This document shows positions 9,601 to 16,651 of a stretch of 21,855 nt of DNA, piece after piece (position 1 is the stretch's first letter; each line of letters starts with the position of its first letter). The notes beneath the pieces are model-generated. The model ran no database searches, was not told where the DNA came from, and saw only the letters and a list, made by a program, of their open reading frames with translations. The stretch covers positions 1 to 21,855 of the forward strand of contig DKGO01000224.1 of NCBI GenBank assembly GCA_002453315.1, read 5' to 3'. A program made the position numbers and the translations under genes. This stretch comes from Caryophanales bacterium UBA6768. GTDB taxonomy: Bacteria; Bacillota; Bacilli; Bacillales_D; Amphibacillaceae.

Positions 9601-9690
9601 AGAAAATTGTACAATCCAAAGCATACGAATGCCTGTAATAATAATGAAAAATACAAGTATGGTGATGAATAGTCGATTATATTTTTTCAC
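6634..9690 (-). CDS. Hybrid sensor kinase HK1: 7TM sensor, HisKA kinase, receiver, LytS-type kinase
   Basis: 1018 residues from a GTG start with GAGTGAGG upstream. Order of parts: a membrane segment (about 8-27); an extracellular sandwich domain (about 30-200) of the type seen in 7TMR-DISM receptors; a 7TM block (about 205-410); a HisKA helix with phosphoacceptor His438 (SHELRNP); an HATPase with N box (MMTNILHNAIKY), DTGKGM and GIGLGL; a receiver with acidic IDDD, phosphoacceptor Asp743 (CDIMMPG) and KP; a second phosphoacceptor motif QINPHFLYN (His834) of LytS-type kinases; and a second HATPase (LVENALKHG, DDGAGI, EKGIGLVNTDKRL). It therefore has two complete kinase cores and a receiver for an internal relay. 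The RR1 stop lies only 45 bp upstream, so RR1-HK1 is a probable operon and RR1 the probable partner. The ligand is unknown. Confidence 0.9.
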   Translation of the reverse strand: MKKYNRLFITILVFFIIITGIRMLWIVQFSPIMNADGAVNGQLDVTEVSTKKDLYPLAGEWMYYPDVLLTNEELQQNKFKDKAAAKVFPDDWLDIASSPNYQYGTFHMHLTIDDELLDESLSFHVPNTKLSSRIFVQGKEIGASGNPAANKNDFIASMSPYVATFYAQDKELDVILHVSNNGVDTKVPPINILFGTTNEINENVMMATMIKVIAFVVLAALFLISFYVYLKMKEEKSILYFSLIMLGTAFTVLLDYDRVLLLDLPVSYAFKMKLLAMIFCLNGLFMLQFFKHYLPEQSKFKLFKFLPYPTYLYMLFLIFVPIQIVLAYRFIFILVLLIPFLFFIATLFKVVRNDVTDIVLILMAALAMLNNVIWSVIKHNIDFVIFEYYPVDLIIALILFVVYWLKRYFRNNEEIKALSLQLIEKDKSKDEFLASTSHELRNPLHSIINIAQFVHDNPDNKIVKEDKENLNLLLSVGKQMSILINDLLDLTLMDENKLRLEKKPVNVHSITTVVISLMTYMIKAKNIVIHNNIPKDFPAVYADENRLIQMMTNILHNAIKYTEKGEIVVTGLVSTNNMVSIEIIDTGKGMSEEDLKEIFKPYVKGDDHDGIGLGLKVTKELVELHDGEIYASTNEQNGTTITFTLPIANENDAIDAVKLAKAETAATTNLSDMAETKLHTNKENVNLAESTWPKLLLIDDDQVNNKIITNVLSTENYHIYSVNSGEEALEKINSTKFDLVICDIMMPGMSGYELTRQIREQFNLSELPILLLTARGRTEDLHFGFQVGANDYLIKPVDPIELKARVRLLADLQLTINNQLKMEAAWLRAQINPHFLYNTINSILMMMHSNPERMQYLLKNFVYFLRTSFDFQNTDHLVLLNEELQLIESYLAIEKERFGDRIQVKWLIDDSLDILIPPLSLQTLVENALKHGILNRIDGGTITIKSIEEEEYVDIIIEDDGAGIPKHIIEMMDQQQFDREKGIGLVNTDKRLRRFLGTKLTIKSEMNQGTIITIRIKV

Positions 9691-9735
9691 TTGTATTCCT
9701 CACTCCATTTCATTTCAATTGAGAACGCCTGGTGA

Positions 9736-10860
9736 CTAAATAATTGATGAGACATTTTCCTGCCAAGTATGGTACCATTCTTGAAGCTCATCATTTGGTT
9801 TTTCTTGAATTTCTTTTTCTAACTCATTTTTTAATTTAGTATAATAATAGTGGACAGATGAATTTTCATTTCTTTTTGCTGCTATTTTCATTAAATATAA
9901 GTATGCTTGTTCAGTTATTGGTTCTATGTCACAAATTCTTTTACATAAGTTATTTAGTTTATCATATTCCTTCTTTTCATCGTACCACCTAGCCACATCT
10001 AAGGCGATGTTTACCCATAGTGTTTGTAGCCGATACCTCTCACCATCAGCCCATTCATAATCATATCCTTCTAAATAATTACCCTTATAAAGTACAAGTA
10101 GTTCTTCATAAGATGTAATTGATTGTTCGGTTAATGGGGGTAGTAGGGGAATGCTTGCTTCAAATTCTCGAACATCTGTCACAGTATGATTCAATTCCAC
10201 TTTATAACTATCAGAATAAGTTGTGATAGATATGTTCTCTTCATAAGGGGCGATTTCTTTTCTAATCATATAGATGGCATTGTACAATTGTGAAAAAGCT
10301 TTTCTTTCCTCTAAATTAGGCCATAACATATCAATCAGTTCTTCTTTTCTCACAAGTCGTGACTGATAATGAAGTAAATAAAGAAAAAGTTGTTGTACTT
10401 TCGCCATATTAAATTGAATGGATACTGGTTGTTTATTGAGAAAATTAAATTGTATGTTGTTAAATAAGTTAATAATTAATGCAGGTTCTTTATGTAAATC
10501 AGCCATTTTTGTTTGAATTCTTGCTATCGTTTTATCGATTCTTTCTTTTAAAATTGGTTTCACAACATAGTCAGTCGCCTGAACTTCAAACGAATCAACC
10601 GCATATTCATCATGTGCAGTGACAAAGATAATCATCAAATCGGGATTTGTTTTACGTATATCTTTAGCAATTTCCATTCCATTGTATTCTGGCATATTAA
10701 TATCTAAAAAGACGATGTCAACCGCCTCGGTTTCTATGAAATCTTTCCCTGCATGTGGATTCGTAAATGTTCCTATGACATTAATCGTTTCATAGTCTTG
10801 TAATAACTCCTCTAAATAATTAAGTACCATTTTCTCATCATCAATTAACACTGCATTCAT
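9736..10860 (-). CDS. RR1: response regulator with receiver, winged helix and BTAD domain
   Basis: 374 residues, ATG start with AAAGGGGTG upstream. The receiver (1-120) has acidic Asp7/Asp8, phosphoacceptor Asp53 (FLDINMP), Thr81 (FVTA) and Lys101 (VVKP). Residues about 135-235 form an OmpR-like winged helix (QLFLYLLHYQSRLVRKEELIDMLWP). The rest (YLEGYDYEWADGERYRLQ..., AYLYLMKIA) is a bacterial transcriptional activation domain. This is the layout of COG3947 regulators, related to SARP activators. It probably receives phosphate from HK1, encoded directly downstream. Upstream I see TATAAT at 10909-10904 with a TAGT at 10924-10921, in the same phase as the TAGA boxes of the other promoters, but the second repeat is not recognisable. 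Confidence 0.9.
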   Translation of the reverse strand: MNAVLIDDEKMVLNYLEELLQDYETINVIGTFTNPHAGKDFIETEAVDIVFLDINMPEYNGMEIAKDIRKTNPDLMIIFVTAHDEYAVDSFEVQATDYVVKPILKERIDKTIARIQTKMADLHKEPALIINLFNNIQFNFLNKQPVSIQFNMAKVQQLFLYLLHYQSRLVRKEELIDMLWPNLEERKAFSQLYNAIYMIRKEIAPYEENISITTYSDSYKVELNHTVTDVREFEASIPLLPPLTEQSITSYEELLVLYKGNYLEGYDYEWADGERYRLQTLWVNIALDVARWYDEKKEYDKLNNLCKRICDIEPITEQAYLYLMKIAAKRNENSSVHYYYTKLKNELEKEIQEKPNDELQEWYHTWQENVSSII

Positions 10861-10942
10861 TCATATACACCCCTTTTGCCTAATACTATCATACTATTAA
10901 GCAATTATATTGAATATATTACTACTTTTTGGATAAATCAAG

Positions 10943-10983
10943 AGAAAACCCAATAGGTCCATGCTGACCCTAGAGGATTTTCT
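10943..10983 (-). terminator. Stem-loop downstream of RR2, probable terminator
   Basis: AGAAAACC (10943-10950) pairs with GG-TTTTCT (10975-10983, one bulged A), with an inner GGTC/GACC pairing. The pyrimidine side ends in a T-rich stretch on either strand. It lies about 250 bp past the RR2 stop and before the RR1 promoter, so it would separate the two regulator genes. Confidence 0.45.
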
Positions 10984-11231
10984 GTGTCTTAATTAGTTGG
11001 AAAAAATTAGTGACAAAAAATTGTTGAAATATGAATATTTTGTATTGAGAATTTGCTTTATAAAAATACTTCAACTACAGCTAGGACAGCTTGTACTAAT
11101 GAAGTCATTAAGATAGTATGTCACGAATTTTAGCTTACGAATATTTAATATATACGTTCATCAAAATTCGGAGATTTTGTTACATGATATTTAGTAATGT
11201 CACATTCTTCCTATTAAAAATCAATTCTAAT
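10984..11231. other. Intergenic region between RR2 and RR1
   Basis: AT-rich with no clear gene. A 16-codon frame on the minus strand (11058-11108, a hydrophobic peptide MTSLVQAVLAVVEVFL) has no ribosome site, so I do not call it. No 11-bp TAGA repeats are seen here. Confidence 0.35.
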
Positions 11232-12347
11232 TTATAATTTTCTTTGCCAATTTTCATACCATGTCGTTATTTCTGAACTTGGATTTATGTTTAATTCTCG
11301 ATTAAGTACCTCTTGTAGTTTACTAAAATAGAAATGGACAGATGAGTTTTCATTATTATTGGCACTCATTTTCATTAAGTAAAAATAGGCTTCATCTGAT
11401 ATTGGGACTAACCGAATTGCTGATAGACATAAACTTTTAAGTGACTTTTTGTCCCCTATTGCTTCATACCAAACCATCACTTGAAGGGCTAATTTTATCC
11501 AAAGATTTTGCAGGCGATATCGTTCACTATCAATCCAATCATAAAAATATCCTTGTAAATAATGACCGGTATACATTTTGAGTACTCTTTGATAATTGTT
11601 AATCGTTGTTTTATTTAAATTAGATAATTGTGATAGGCTCGATTCAAATTGTTCTACATCTATTAAGGTATTGTTAAAATCTAATTGATAACCTCCAGAA
11701 CGAGAAATGATTGTTATATGATCGTTAAACGGTTCTACTTCTTTTCGTATCATATAAATGGCATTGTACAATTGAGAGGCGGCTTTTTTATCTTCTAAGT
11801 CCCTCCATAATAAATCAATCAATTGTTCTTTTCCGACAAGTTTTGAACGATGATGAAGTAAGTATAAAAATAATTGTTGGATTTTTGTCGTATTAAATGT
11901 CATTGGTACTATTTCATCTTCTGATAAAACGATGGTGACTTTTTGAAACATCGTTATTTGCAATGCATGTTCAGTCGTTATTGTTATTGTTTTAGAATGG
12001 ATTCTATCGATAGTTTTTTTAAGTCTTTCTTTTAAAACGGGTTTGACGATAAAATCAGTCGCTTGGACTTCAAAGGCACGAACCGCATATTCATCCTGAT
12101 CAGTAATAAACACAGTTGATATGTCGGGATTAGATTGACGTAATTGTTTCGCTAATTTTAAACCACTATATTCAGGTAAATAAACATCTAGAAAAACAAC
12201 ATCAACCTTAACTCCGGACTGAATAAACTTTAATGCATCAAGTGGATTAGTAAATTTACCGATGACATCTACACGATTGAATTCTGACAATAACTTCTCT
12301 AAGTAATCAGAAACAAGTATTTCATCATCAATTAAAACGACTCTCAT
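11232..12347 (-). CDS. RR2: orphan receiver-winged helix-BTAD regulator
   Basis: 371 residues, ATG start with AGAGGGG 6-7 nt upstream. Same domain order as RR1: receiver 1-120, winged helix about 135-235 (QLFLYLLHHRSKLVGKEQLIDLLW), BTAD to the end. Receiver residues are Asp7/Asp8, Asp54 (FLDVYLP), Thr82 and Lys102 (IVKP). After the conserved Thr the usual small residue (TA in RR1 and RR3) is replaced by Asp (FITDQ), next to the phosphorylation pocket, so signalling may be altered. No kinase gene adjoins it: it sits between SP1 (stop 166 bp upstream) and RR1. It could be driven by HK1 or HK2, or act without phosphorylation. Confidence 0.88.
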   Translation of the reverse strand: MRVVLIDDEILVSDYLEKLLSEFNRVDVIGKFTNPLDALKFIQSGVKVDVVFLDVYLPEYSGLKLAKQLRQSNPDISTVFITDQDEYAVRAFEVQATDFIVKPVLKERLKKTIDRIHSKTITITTEHALQITMFQKVTIVLSEDEIVPMTFNTTKIQQLFLYLLHHRSKLVGKEQLIDLLWRDLEDKKAASQLYNAIYMIRKEVEPFNDHITIISRSGGYQLDFNNTLIDVEQFESSLSQLSNLNKTTINNYQRVLKMYTGHYLQGYFYDWIDSERYRLQNLWIKLALQVMVWYEAIGDKKSLKSLCLSAIRLVPISDEAYFYLMKMSANNNENSSVHFYFSKLQEVLNRELNINPSSEITTWYENWQRKL

Positions 12348-12450
12348 CGCATTCCCCTCTTAATCTACTTTTTCATATTAGCTTAGGAAAATATTAATTT
12401 CTGTCTTTATCGTTATTTAATTGTTTGGCTGTATTAAAGGTTGTTGTTGA

Positions 12451-12497
12451 AAAAATACCTAAAAGAAATCCAGCAGGGTAAATTTCCCACTGGATTC
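12451..12497 (-). terminator. Probable terminator after SP1
   Basis: On the minus strand AATCCAGT-GGG pairs with CCC-TGCTGGATT (about 12467-12496, one mismatch zone). This is followed by CTTTTAGGTATTTTTT, so the T run is interrupted. It starts 17 nt after the SP1 stop. Confidence 0.5.
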
Positions 12498-12513
12498 TTA
12501 GAGATTCAGCAAT

Positions 12514-15500
12514 TTATGCTTGTTTACGTTTTCTGAAAAAGAACATAAAACCAATTGCTCCAGCTGATAAAACGATTAACATGTTTAAAATAGTATTTAT
12601 ATAGTTATCACCTGTTTGGGCTAGTTTCGCTCCTAATTTTGTATATGGTGCTACTTTTGCTTCTGCTAGCAATGCTGGAAACCCATCATCATAACCGTGC
12701 ATGGATAGAAATGCATTAATATACTCTTTTTGTGCATCACTAAAGTTATTCCACGGATCTTCCCCTGTCATGACGGCGTTTTTTCTGAAATAGCTTGTAA
12801 TAGCAGTAATAATGTCATCACCATCTGTTAAATGATCTTTAATAAATTGGTCAACTTCTTCTTTTTCTTTGTTGGAAAGTTTATTGTAAAGGACGTTCGT
12901 TAAGTCCTTTTTGTAAGCATCATGCGCCCCATCAGCATCTGAATTTTTACGAGTATTCTCCCACTCTTCATCCGTTAATGGCGAACCTTTTACTTGTTCA
13001 AGAGCCCCCCTGTAAAGATTTTGAATGGCTTCAACTAATGTTTCACCATCATCAGCTAATTTGGCTGGATCATCTTCATCAGCAATATCTTTTAATCCTT
13101 CGGCAAAAATCCCTTTGTCTGTGACAAATTTTCTTTGTTTCGGATCAAGATTACTATATTCCTCCATGTAACGGTCTTTCGCTGCAACTCTTGCTAGAGC
13201 TAAATCTTTTGCTTCTTCAACCGCATTTGGATCACTAGAACCACTTGCACTATCAATCGCATCTAGTTCATCATTTAAACCATCCTCTAATGCTTTAATT
13301 AACGATGCTTTCTCGTCATCTGATAATTCATCATTGTCTTTGACACCTTGGATCGCTTTACTCGTTCTGTCGATGACAGCTTGCTTTGCATCGATTTCGC
13401 CAATCGCACCATCTGTAATGCCTTTTCTATCTGCCGGTGTTGATGCACCATCAATAGCATCCAAGTTATCACCTAATGGAGCTATTACGTTGCCTTTTAA
13501 TATTTCCTTTTCATCGTCAGATAAGTTCGGATCATTGTCAATCTCTTCAAGTGCTTTGTTTGTTCTGTTGATGATAGCTTGTTTATTTTCTAATTCATCG
13601 ATTGCATCGTCTTTCACATTATCTCTATCTTCAGGTGTAACTGCACTATCAATTTCACCTAAATTAGTACTTAACGGACCAACGATATTCCCCTTTAATT
13701 CATCTTTGTCATCATTGGATAAGCCTGGTAAATTGTCAATGTCATCAAGTACTTTATTCGTTTTGTTGATTAAACCTTGTTTCGCATCGATATCATCGTT
13801 ACTGTCTGAAATAAACTGAGCAAGTTGATCAGGGTCAGTCGAATCATCTATTCCATCTAAATAGTTTCCTAATGCATTAAATAAATTAGGAATGAGGTCT
13901 TGTTTCTCATCATCAGTGAAATTATCATTATCAGCAATATCACTTATAGCATTATTTGTTTTGTCGATTAATGCTTGCTTTGCCCCGATTTCATCAGATG
14001 CATCTCCTAAAATATTAGGTAGTTTACTAGGGTCAGATTCATCGTCAATTTCCTTTGAATATCCTTCAAAAGCACCGATTAAGTTTTTAATTAAATCTTT
14101 TTTATCATTTTCAGGAATTTCTTTATTGCCTTTAATTGCCTCAATTGCATCAGCAGTTTTCTTAGCCAATTGTTCTTTAGCATCAATGCCATTGATGGCT
14201 AAGTCTTTTACATCTTTTACATCACCTGAATCTGCATCTTCTATTGCATTTAAATTACCTTGTAATGGTGCAACAATCCCATCTCTTAGTGCTTCAATTT
14301 CGTCATCCGATAAACCTAAATCTTTACCTTCAGTTTCTAATGCTACAATCGCATCATCAGTCGCATCGATGAGATCCTCTTTAGCCTTATTCTTTGCTAA
14401 AGCATTACTTATTATATCATCAACATCGTCAATACTTGATCCATCAATAGTAGCCTTTTGAGCATCCAAAGCAACTTCTAGTTCTACAATTATATTATTC
14501 TTTTCATCACCACTTAAATTACTATTGTTGACTTTATCAATTAAATCATTCATTTCATCTTCTAGCTGTTTTTTTAAATCTTTTTTATGTGGGCTTTCAT
14601 CTTCTAGTAATGTATTTACTTTGTCTGATTCCCCACTCATACTAGTTACAGCTATATTACTTCTTTTGTCTGTGTTATCTTCATCATTTTTATACTTTAC
14701 CAATTGACCAATTTGAGCAGCTAAATCTGAGGTGATACGACCATCAAGGACCTTTATGTTAGAAATATACAATTGGGCACCAAATACCCCACCATCGGTT
14801 AGATCGTATGAGCCTACTACAAAACGAAATTGATATTTATTATTGTTCTCAAAATCATGTATTTCCGTTCTCCAACCACTAGACTTATTACCCTTACCAT
14901 AAAACACTTCTTCTGTTGTATTCACTGTATTATTTTTTAAAAATCCGTAAACTTCGTAATCATCATTCCCACCTTGTGCTTTCCACTGAAAAGATAATTT
15001 ATCTTTAGAGTTTGCAGTGAATTCATTACTTAGAACTTCTAAACCAAATACTGTACTATGAACTCTATCAGGATTACCAAAGTGTGTAACACCTCTAAAA
15101 TTCATCCTGAGTTGGTTTGAGCTCTCAGAGTCAGGGTTTTTTAATATTTCATAAGTTTTAAAATTTCTGGTAGAGTCGCTGGTTCTAAAAGTTCTTTCTT
15201 TTCCTTCTTTACCTATTACCTTATCTCCATCATTAACATTATGGATTTTAAATTTTCCATTTTTATAATCTTGATCTGTTAAAAATTCATAATTTTGCCC
15301 ATGAATTGTATAAGAATTATCAGTTCCAGATACTCCTGTATACTCTCTTCCTTGAGTTTTTGAAGCTAAATCGCCTAACCATATTTGTGGTACGGTATTA
15401 CCGTTATCATCCTTACTCTTTTCATTAATTGTCCAACCAGGAATATTACCGTCGCTATGACCCTTATTAAAATCAGGACCACAATCAATAGAATCAGGAT

Positions 15501-15963
15501 TTATATTTACTTGTGTTTTCACTTCTCTTTCAAACGTACACTTACCTATATCTCCCTCTGTAAAATCCCCATTTCTAATCATCATCGTGTTTGTGAAGTA
15601 TTCGATAGTGAGTTTACCATCATCAAAGTCATTGACCTTTCCAATTTCCTTATCTTCAACAGCCACTGAACCTAAATAGATATTCCCATCACCATCAATA
15701 AATATTGTCTCACCATTATCGAGTTTATGTTCACCTTCTGGAATGTACAGTGTCTCACCGGTAACCCCACCATTTTCCAATTCAAATGACACTTGTCCAT
15801 CTGAATATAAGTCATTTCCGGGAATTTCCAAATCTGGTGCGACCGTTATTCCATCATTATTCGTATCTGCACTCATCTGTATCATTAAGTCAGATTTCGC
15901 AAATAGAAATATGGCGAATGCTACCGCTAAAATAGCTGTTATTCTAAACTTAACACTTTTCAT
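12514..15963 (-). CDS. SP1: sortase-anchored surface protein with beta-sandwich head and seven helical repeats
   Basis: 1149 residues, ATG start with GGAGGGA upstream. Parts: signal peptide (1-32, MKSVKFRITAILAVAF...KSDL, cut near MSA-DT); an Asp/Gly-rich region (33-120); a beta-sandwich, carbohydrate-binding-like head (about 125-408) with NGDFTEG...IPGW near its start and YQFRFVVGSYDLTDGG...FGAQLYISNIKV at its end, and two cysteines (142, 161) that could pair; seven repeats of about 66 residues (463-928); a conserved domain (929-1113); then LAQTG (1114-1118), a membrane helix and an RKRKQA tail. It is predicted to be exported and linked to peptidoglycan by the nearby sortase. LAQTG departs from LPXTG by Ala at position 2. 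Ligand binding by the head is inference. It has its own promoter and terminator. Confidence 0.88.
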   Translation of the reverse strand: MKSVKFRITAILAVAFAIFLFAKSDLMIQMSADTNNDGITVAPDLEIPGNDLYSDGQVSFELENGGVTGETLYIPEGEHKLDNGETIFIDGDGNIYLGSVAVEDKEIGKVNDFDDGKLTIEYFTNTMMIRNGDFTEGDIGKCTFEREVKTQVNINPDSIDCGPDFNKGHSDGNIPGWTINEKSKDDNGNTVPQIWLGDLASKTQGREYTGVSGTDNSYTIHGQNYEFLTDQDYKNGKFKIHNVNDGDKVIGKEGKERTFRTSDSTRNFKTYEILKNPDSESSNQLRMNFRGVTHFGNPDRVHSTVFGLEVLSNEFTANSKDKLSFQWKAQGGNDDYEVYGFLKNNTVNTTEEVFYGKGNKSSGWRTEIHDFENNNKYQFRFVVGSYDLTDGGVFGAQLYISNIKVLDGRITSDLAAQIGQLVKYKNDEDNTDKRSNIAVTSMSGESDKVNTLLEDESPHKKDLKKQLEDEMNDLIDKVNNSNLSGDEKNNIIVELEVALDAQKATIDGSSIDDVDDIISNALAKNKAKEDLIDATDDAIVALETEGKDLGLSDDEIEALRDGIVAPLQGNLNAIEDADSGDVKDVKDLAINGIDAKEQLAKKTADAIEAIKGNKEIPENDKKDLIKNLIGAFEGYSKEIDDESDPSKLPNILGDASDEIGAKQALIDKTNNAISDIADNDNFTDDEKQDLIPNLFNALGNYLDGIDDSTDPDQLAQFISDSNDDIDAKQGLINKTNKVLDDIDNLPGLSNDDKDELKGNIVGPLSTNLGEIDSAVTPEDRDNVKDDAIDELENKQAIINRTNKALEEIDNDPNLSDDEKEILKGNVIAPLGDNLDAIDGASTPADRKGITDGAIGEIDAKQAVIDRTSKAIQGVKDNDELSDDEKASLIKALEDGLNDELDAIDSASGSSDPNAVEEAKDLALARVAAKDRYMEEYSNLDPKQRKFVTDKGIFAEGLKDIADEDDPAKLADDGETLVEAIQNLYRGALEQVKGSPLTDEEWENTRKNSDADGAHDAYKKDLTNVLYNKLSNKEKEEVDQFIKDHLTDGDDIITAITSYFRKNAVMTGEDPWNNFSDAQKEYINAFLSMHGYDDGFPALLAEAKVAPYTKLGAKLAQTGDNYINTILNMLIVLSAGAIGFMFFFRKRKQA
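13180..14577 (-). repeat. Seven tandem ~66-residue helical repeats in SP1
   Basis: Each unit starts near K-[QE]-x-[LIV]-I-x-x-T-x-x-A-[IL], has a centre of L-[ST]-x-[DE]-[ED]-K/E and ends with [EI]-I-[DG]-A. This predicts a three-helix bundle per unit, as in GA/FIVAR/DUF1542-type stalk repeats. The first unit (LKKQLEDEMNDLIDKV) is the most divergent; units 4-7 are the most alike. The likely role is a spacer holding the head away from the wall. Confidence 0.7.
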
Positions 15964-15984
15964 TCTGTTCCCTCCGTTTGTTTT

Positions 15985-16001
15985 ATAGGGAGTAGCCCTA
16001 T
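15985..16001 (-). repeat. Inverted repeat just before the SP1 ribosome site
   Basis: On the minus strand ATAGGG-5 nt-CCCTAT ends 21 nt before the ATG and directly precedes the ribosome site region. SP2 has an equivalent element (ATAGGGT-3 nt-ACCCTAT). It may be an mRNA stem-loop or a protein operator. Confidence 0.6.
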
Positions 16002-16166
16002 CACTTAAATTTTAAATTCTATTATCCTGTATAAGATTAGACACTATACGTTAAATTTTATAAATTAATGTCGAAATAAATCGCATTCCCCCTTGCTTGC
16101 ATTAAAAATGTCTAAATAAAGGACATAATTATTTCAATGAAGGAAGTATAACAAACGGCACTCCAA

Positions 16167-16201
16167 ATCATATCTAAAATCTCTCTAATTTAACTCTAAT
16201 T
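16167..16201 (-). promoter_or_regulatory. SP1 promoter with three 11-bp direct repeats
   Basis: Minus strand: TAGA at 16198-16195, 16187-16184 and 16176-16173, each 11 bp apart, within ATTAGAGTTAA and ATTAGAGAGAT units. The -10 box TATGAT (16172-16167) begins exactly 11 nt after the end of the middle TAGA. The third TAGA abuts the -10 box. The predicted leader to the SP1 ATG is about 195 nt. No consensus -35 box is seen. Confidence 0.65.
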
Positions 16202-16230
16202 TGTAAAAACTAGTAAAAATAGATAGAATA

Positions 16231-16264
16231 ACGTCAAAAAACAACCGATTTTGTCGGTTGTTTT
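16231..16264 (-). terminator. Terminator upstream of the SP1 promoter
   Basis: On the minus strand ACAACCGA-5 nt-TCGGTTGT is followed by TTTTTTGACG; the stem extends by A-T pairs to 16238 and 16264. It closely resembles the RR3 terminator at 20263-20290 in sequence. It would end transcription coming from the decayed kinase remnant or reading through from SP2. The A/T flanks may let it work in both directions. Confidence 0.7.
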
Positions 16265-16332
16265 GTCGAAGTAGTTTTAAGAGAAGTAAACTAATGATTT
16301 TATTATGGCAAACTTTAGGAATATATATTATT

Positions 16333-16500
16333 TTAATTTCTTATTCGAATAGAATCGTTGTTTCTCTTTTCATCATCAGTTATGTTCTTAATAATAGCAA
16401 TTCCAATGCCTTTTTATCTTTTTTAATAAAAAGCTGTTAAATTTTTAAAAATATGCCGTGACAATGCACTTTCGACTATTGCTAAAGTAATGGATGTTTT
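16333..16500 (-). pseudogene. Decayed C-terminal remnant of a histidine kinase
   Basis: On the minus strand one frame reads TSITLAIVESALSRHIF, which lines up with LSLQTLVENALKHGIL of HK1 (the N box of the LytS-type HATPase). A stop follows. About 40 nt later another frame reads KGIGIAIIKNI...SIRIRN and stops at 16333-16335, matching the HK1 G2 box (EKGIGLVNTDKRL) and its ITIRIKV end. About 38 residues between the two boxes are missing. The match is short and read by eye. Confidence 0.4.
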
Positions 16501-16540
16501 CTATCATAAAATGAAAATAGGGAAAACTAGATTTTATTTC

Positions 16541-16585
16541 AAAAAAAATGATATTCAGTGAGTAAAAACACCCACTGAATATCAT
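16541..16585 (-). terminator. Rho-independent terminator of SP2
   Basis: A perfect 13-bp stem (ATGATATTCAGTG at 16548-16560 with its complement at 16573-16585). On the minus strand it is followed by a T8 run (16548-16541). It lies about 65 nt after the SP2 stop. Confidence 0.85.
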
Positions 16586-16651
16586 ATATAAAATTTGGAC
16601 TAATTAATATTATCTATCTAGCATATTTTTAAGTCTACAATAGATTGATAT

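Noticed and set aside
10904..10935. TATAAT with in-phase TAGT upstream of RR1, considered as a fifth member of the 11-bp repeat promoters
   Set aside because: Only one degenerate repeat is visible (the next reads TATC), so I do not count it; it could be a weak site.
11058..11108. 16-codon hydrophobic peptide frame (MTSLVQAVLAVVEVFL) on the minus strand, considered as a peptide signal
   Set aside because: No ribosome binding site and no processing or export gene beside it; chance frames of this size are common.
13334..14461. Long plus-strand open frames opposite SP1 (also 17541-17936 opposite SP2)
   Set aside because: They are Ser/Ala/Leu-rich shadows of the repetitive acidic codons on the other strand, have no ribosome sites, and follow the repeat period of the real genes.
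16258..16440. 60-codon hydrophobic plus-strand frame between SP1 and SP2
   Set aside because: It starts in the terminator T run, has no ribosome site and lies opposite the kinase relic.
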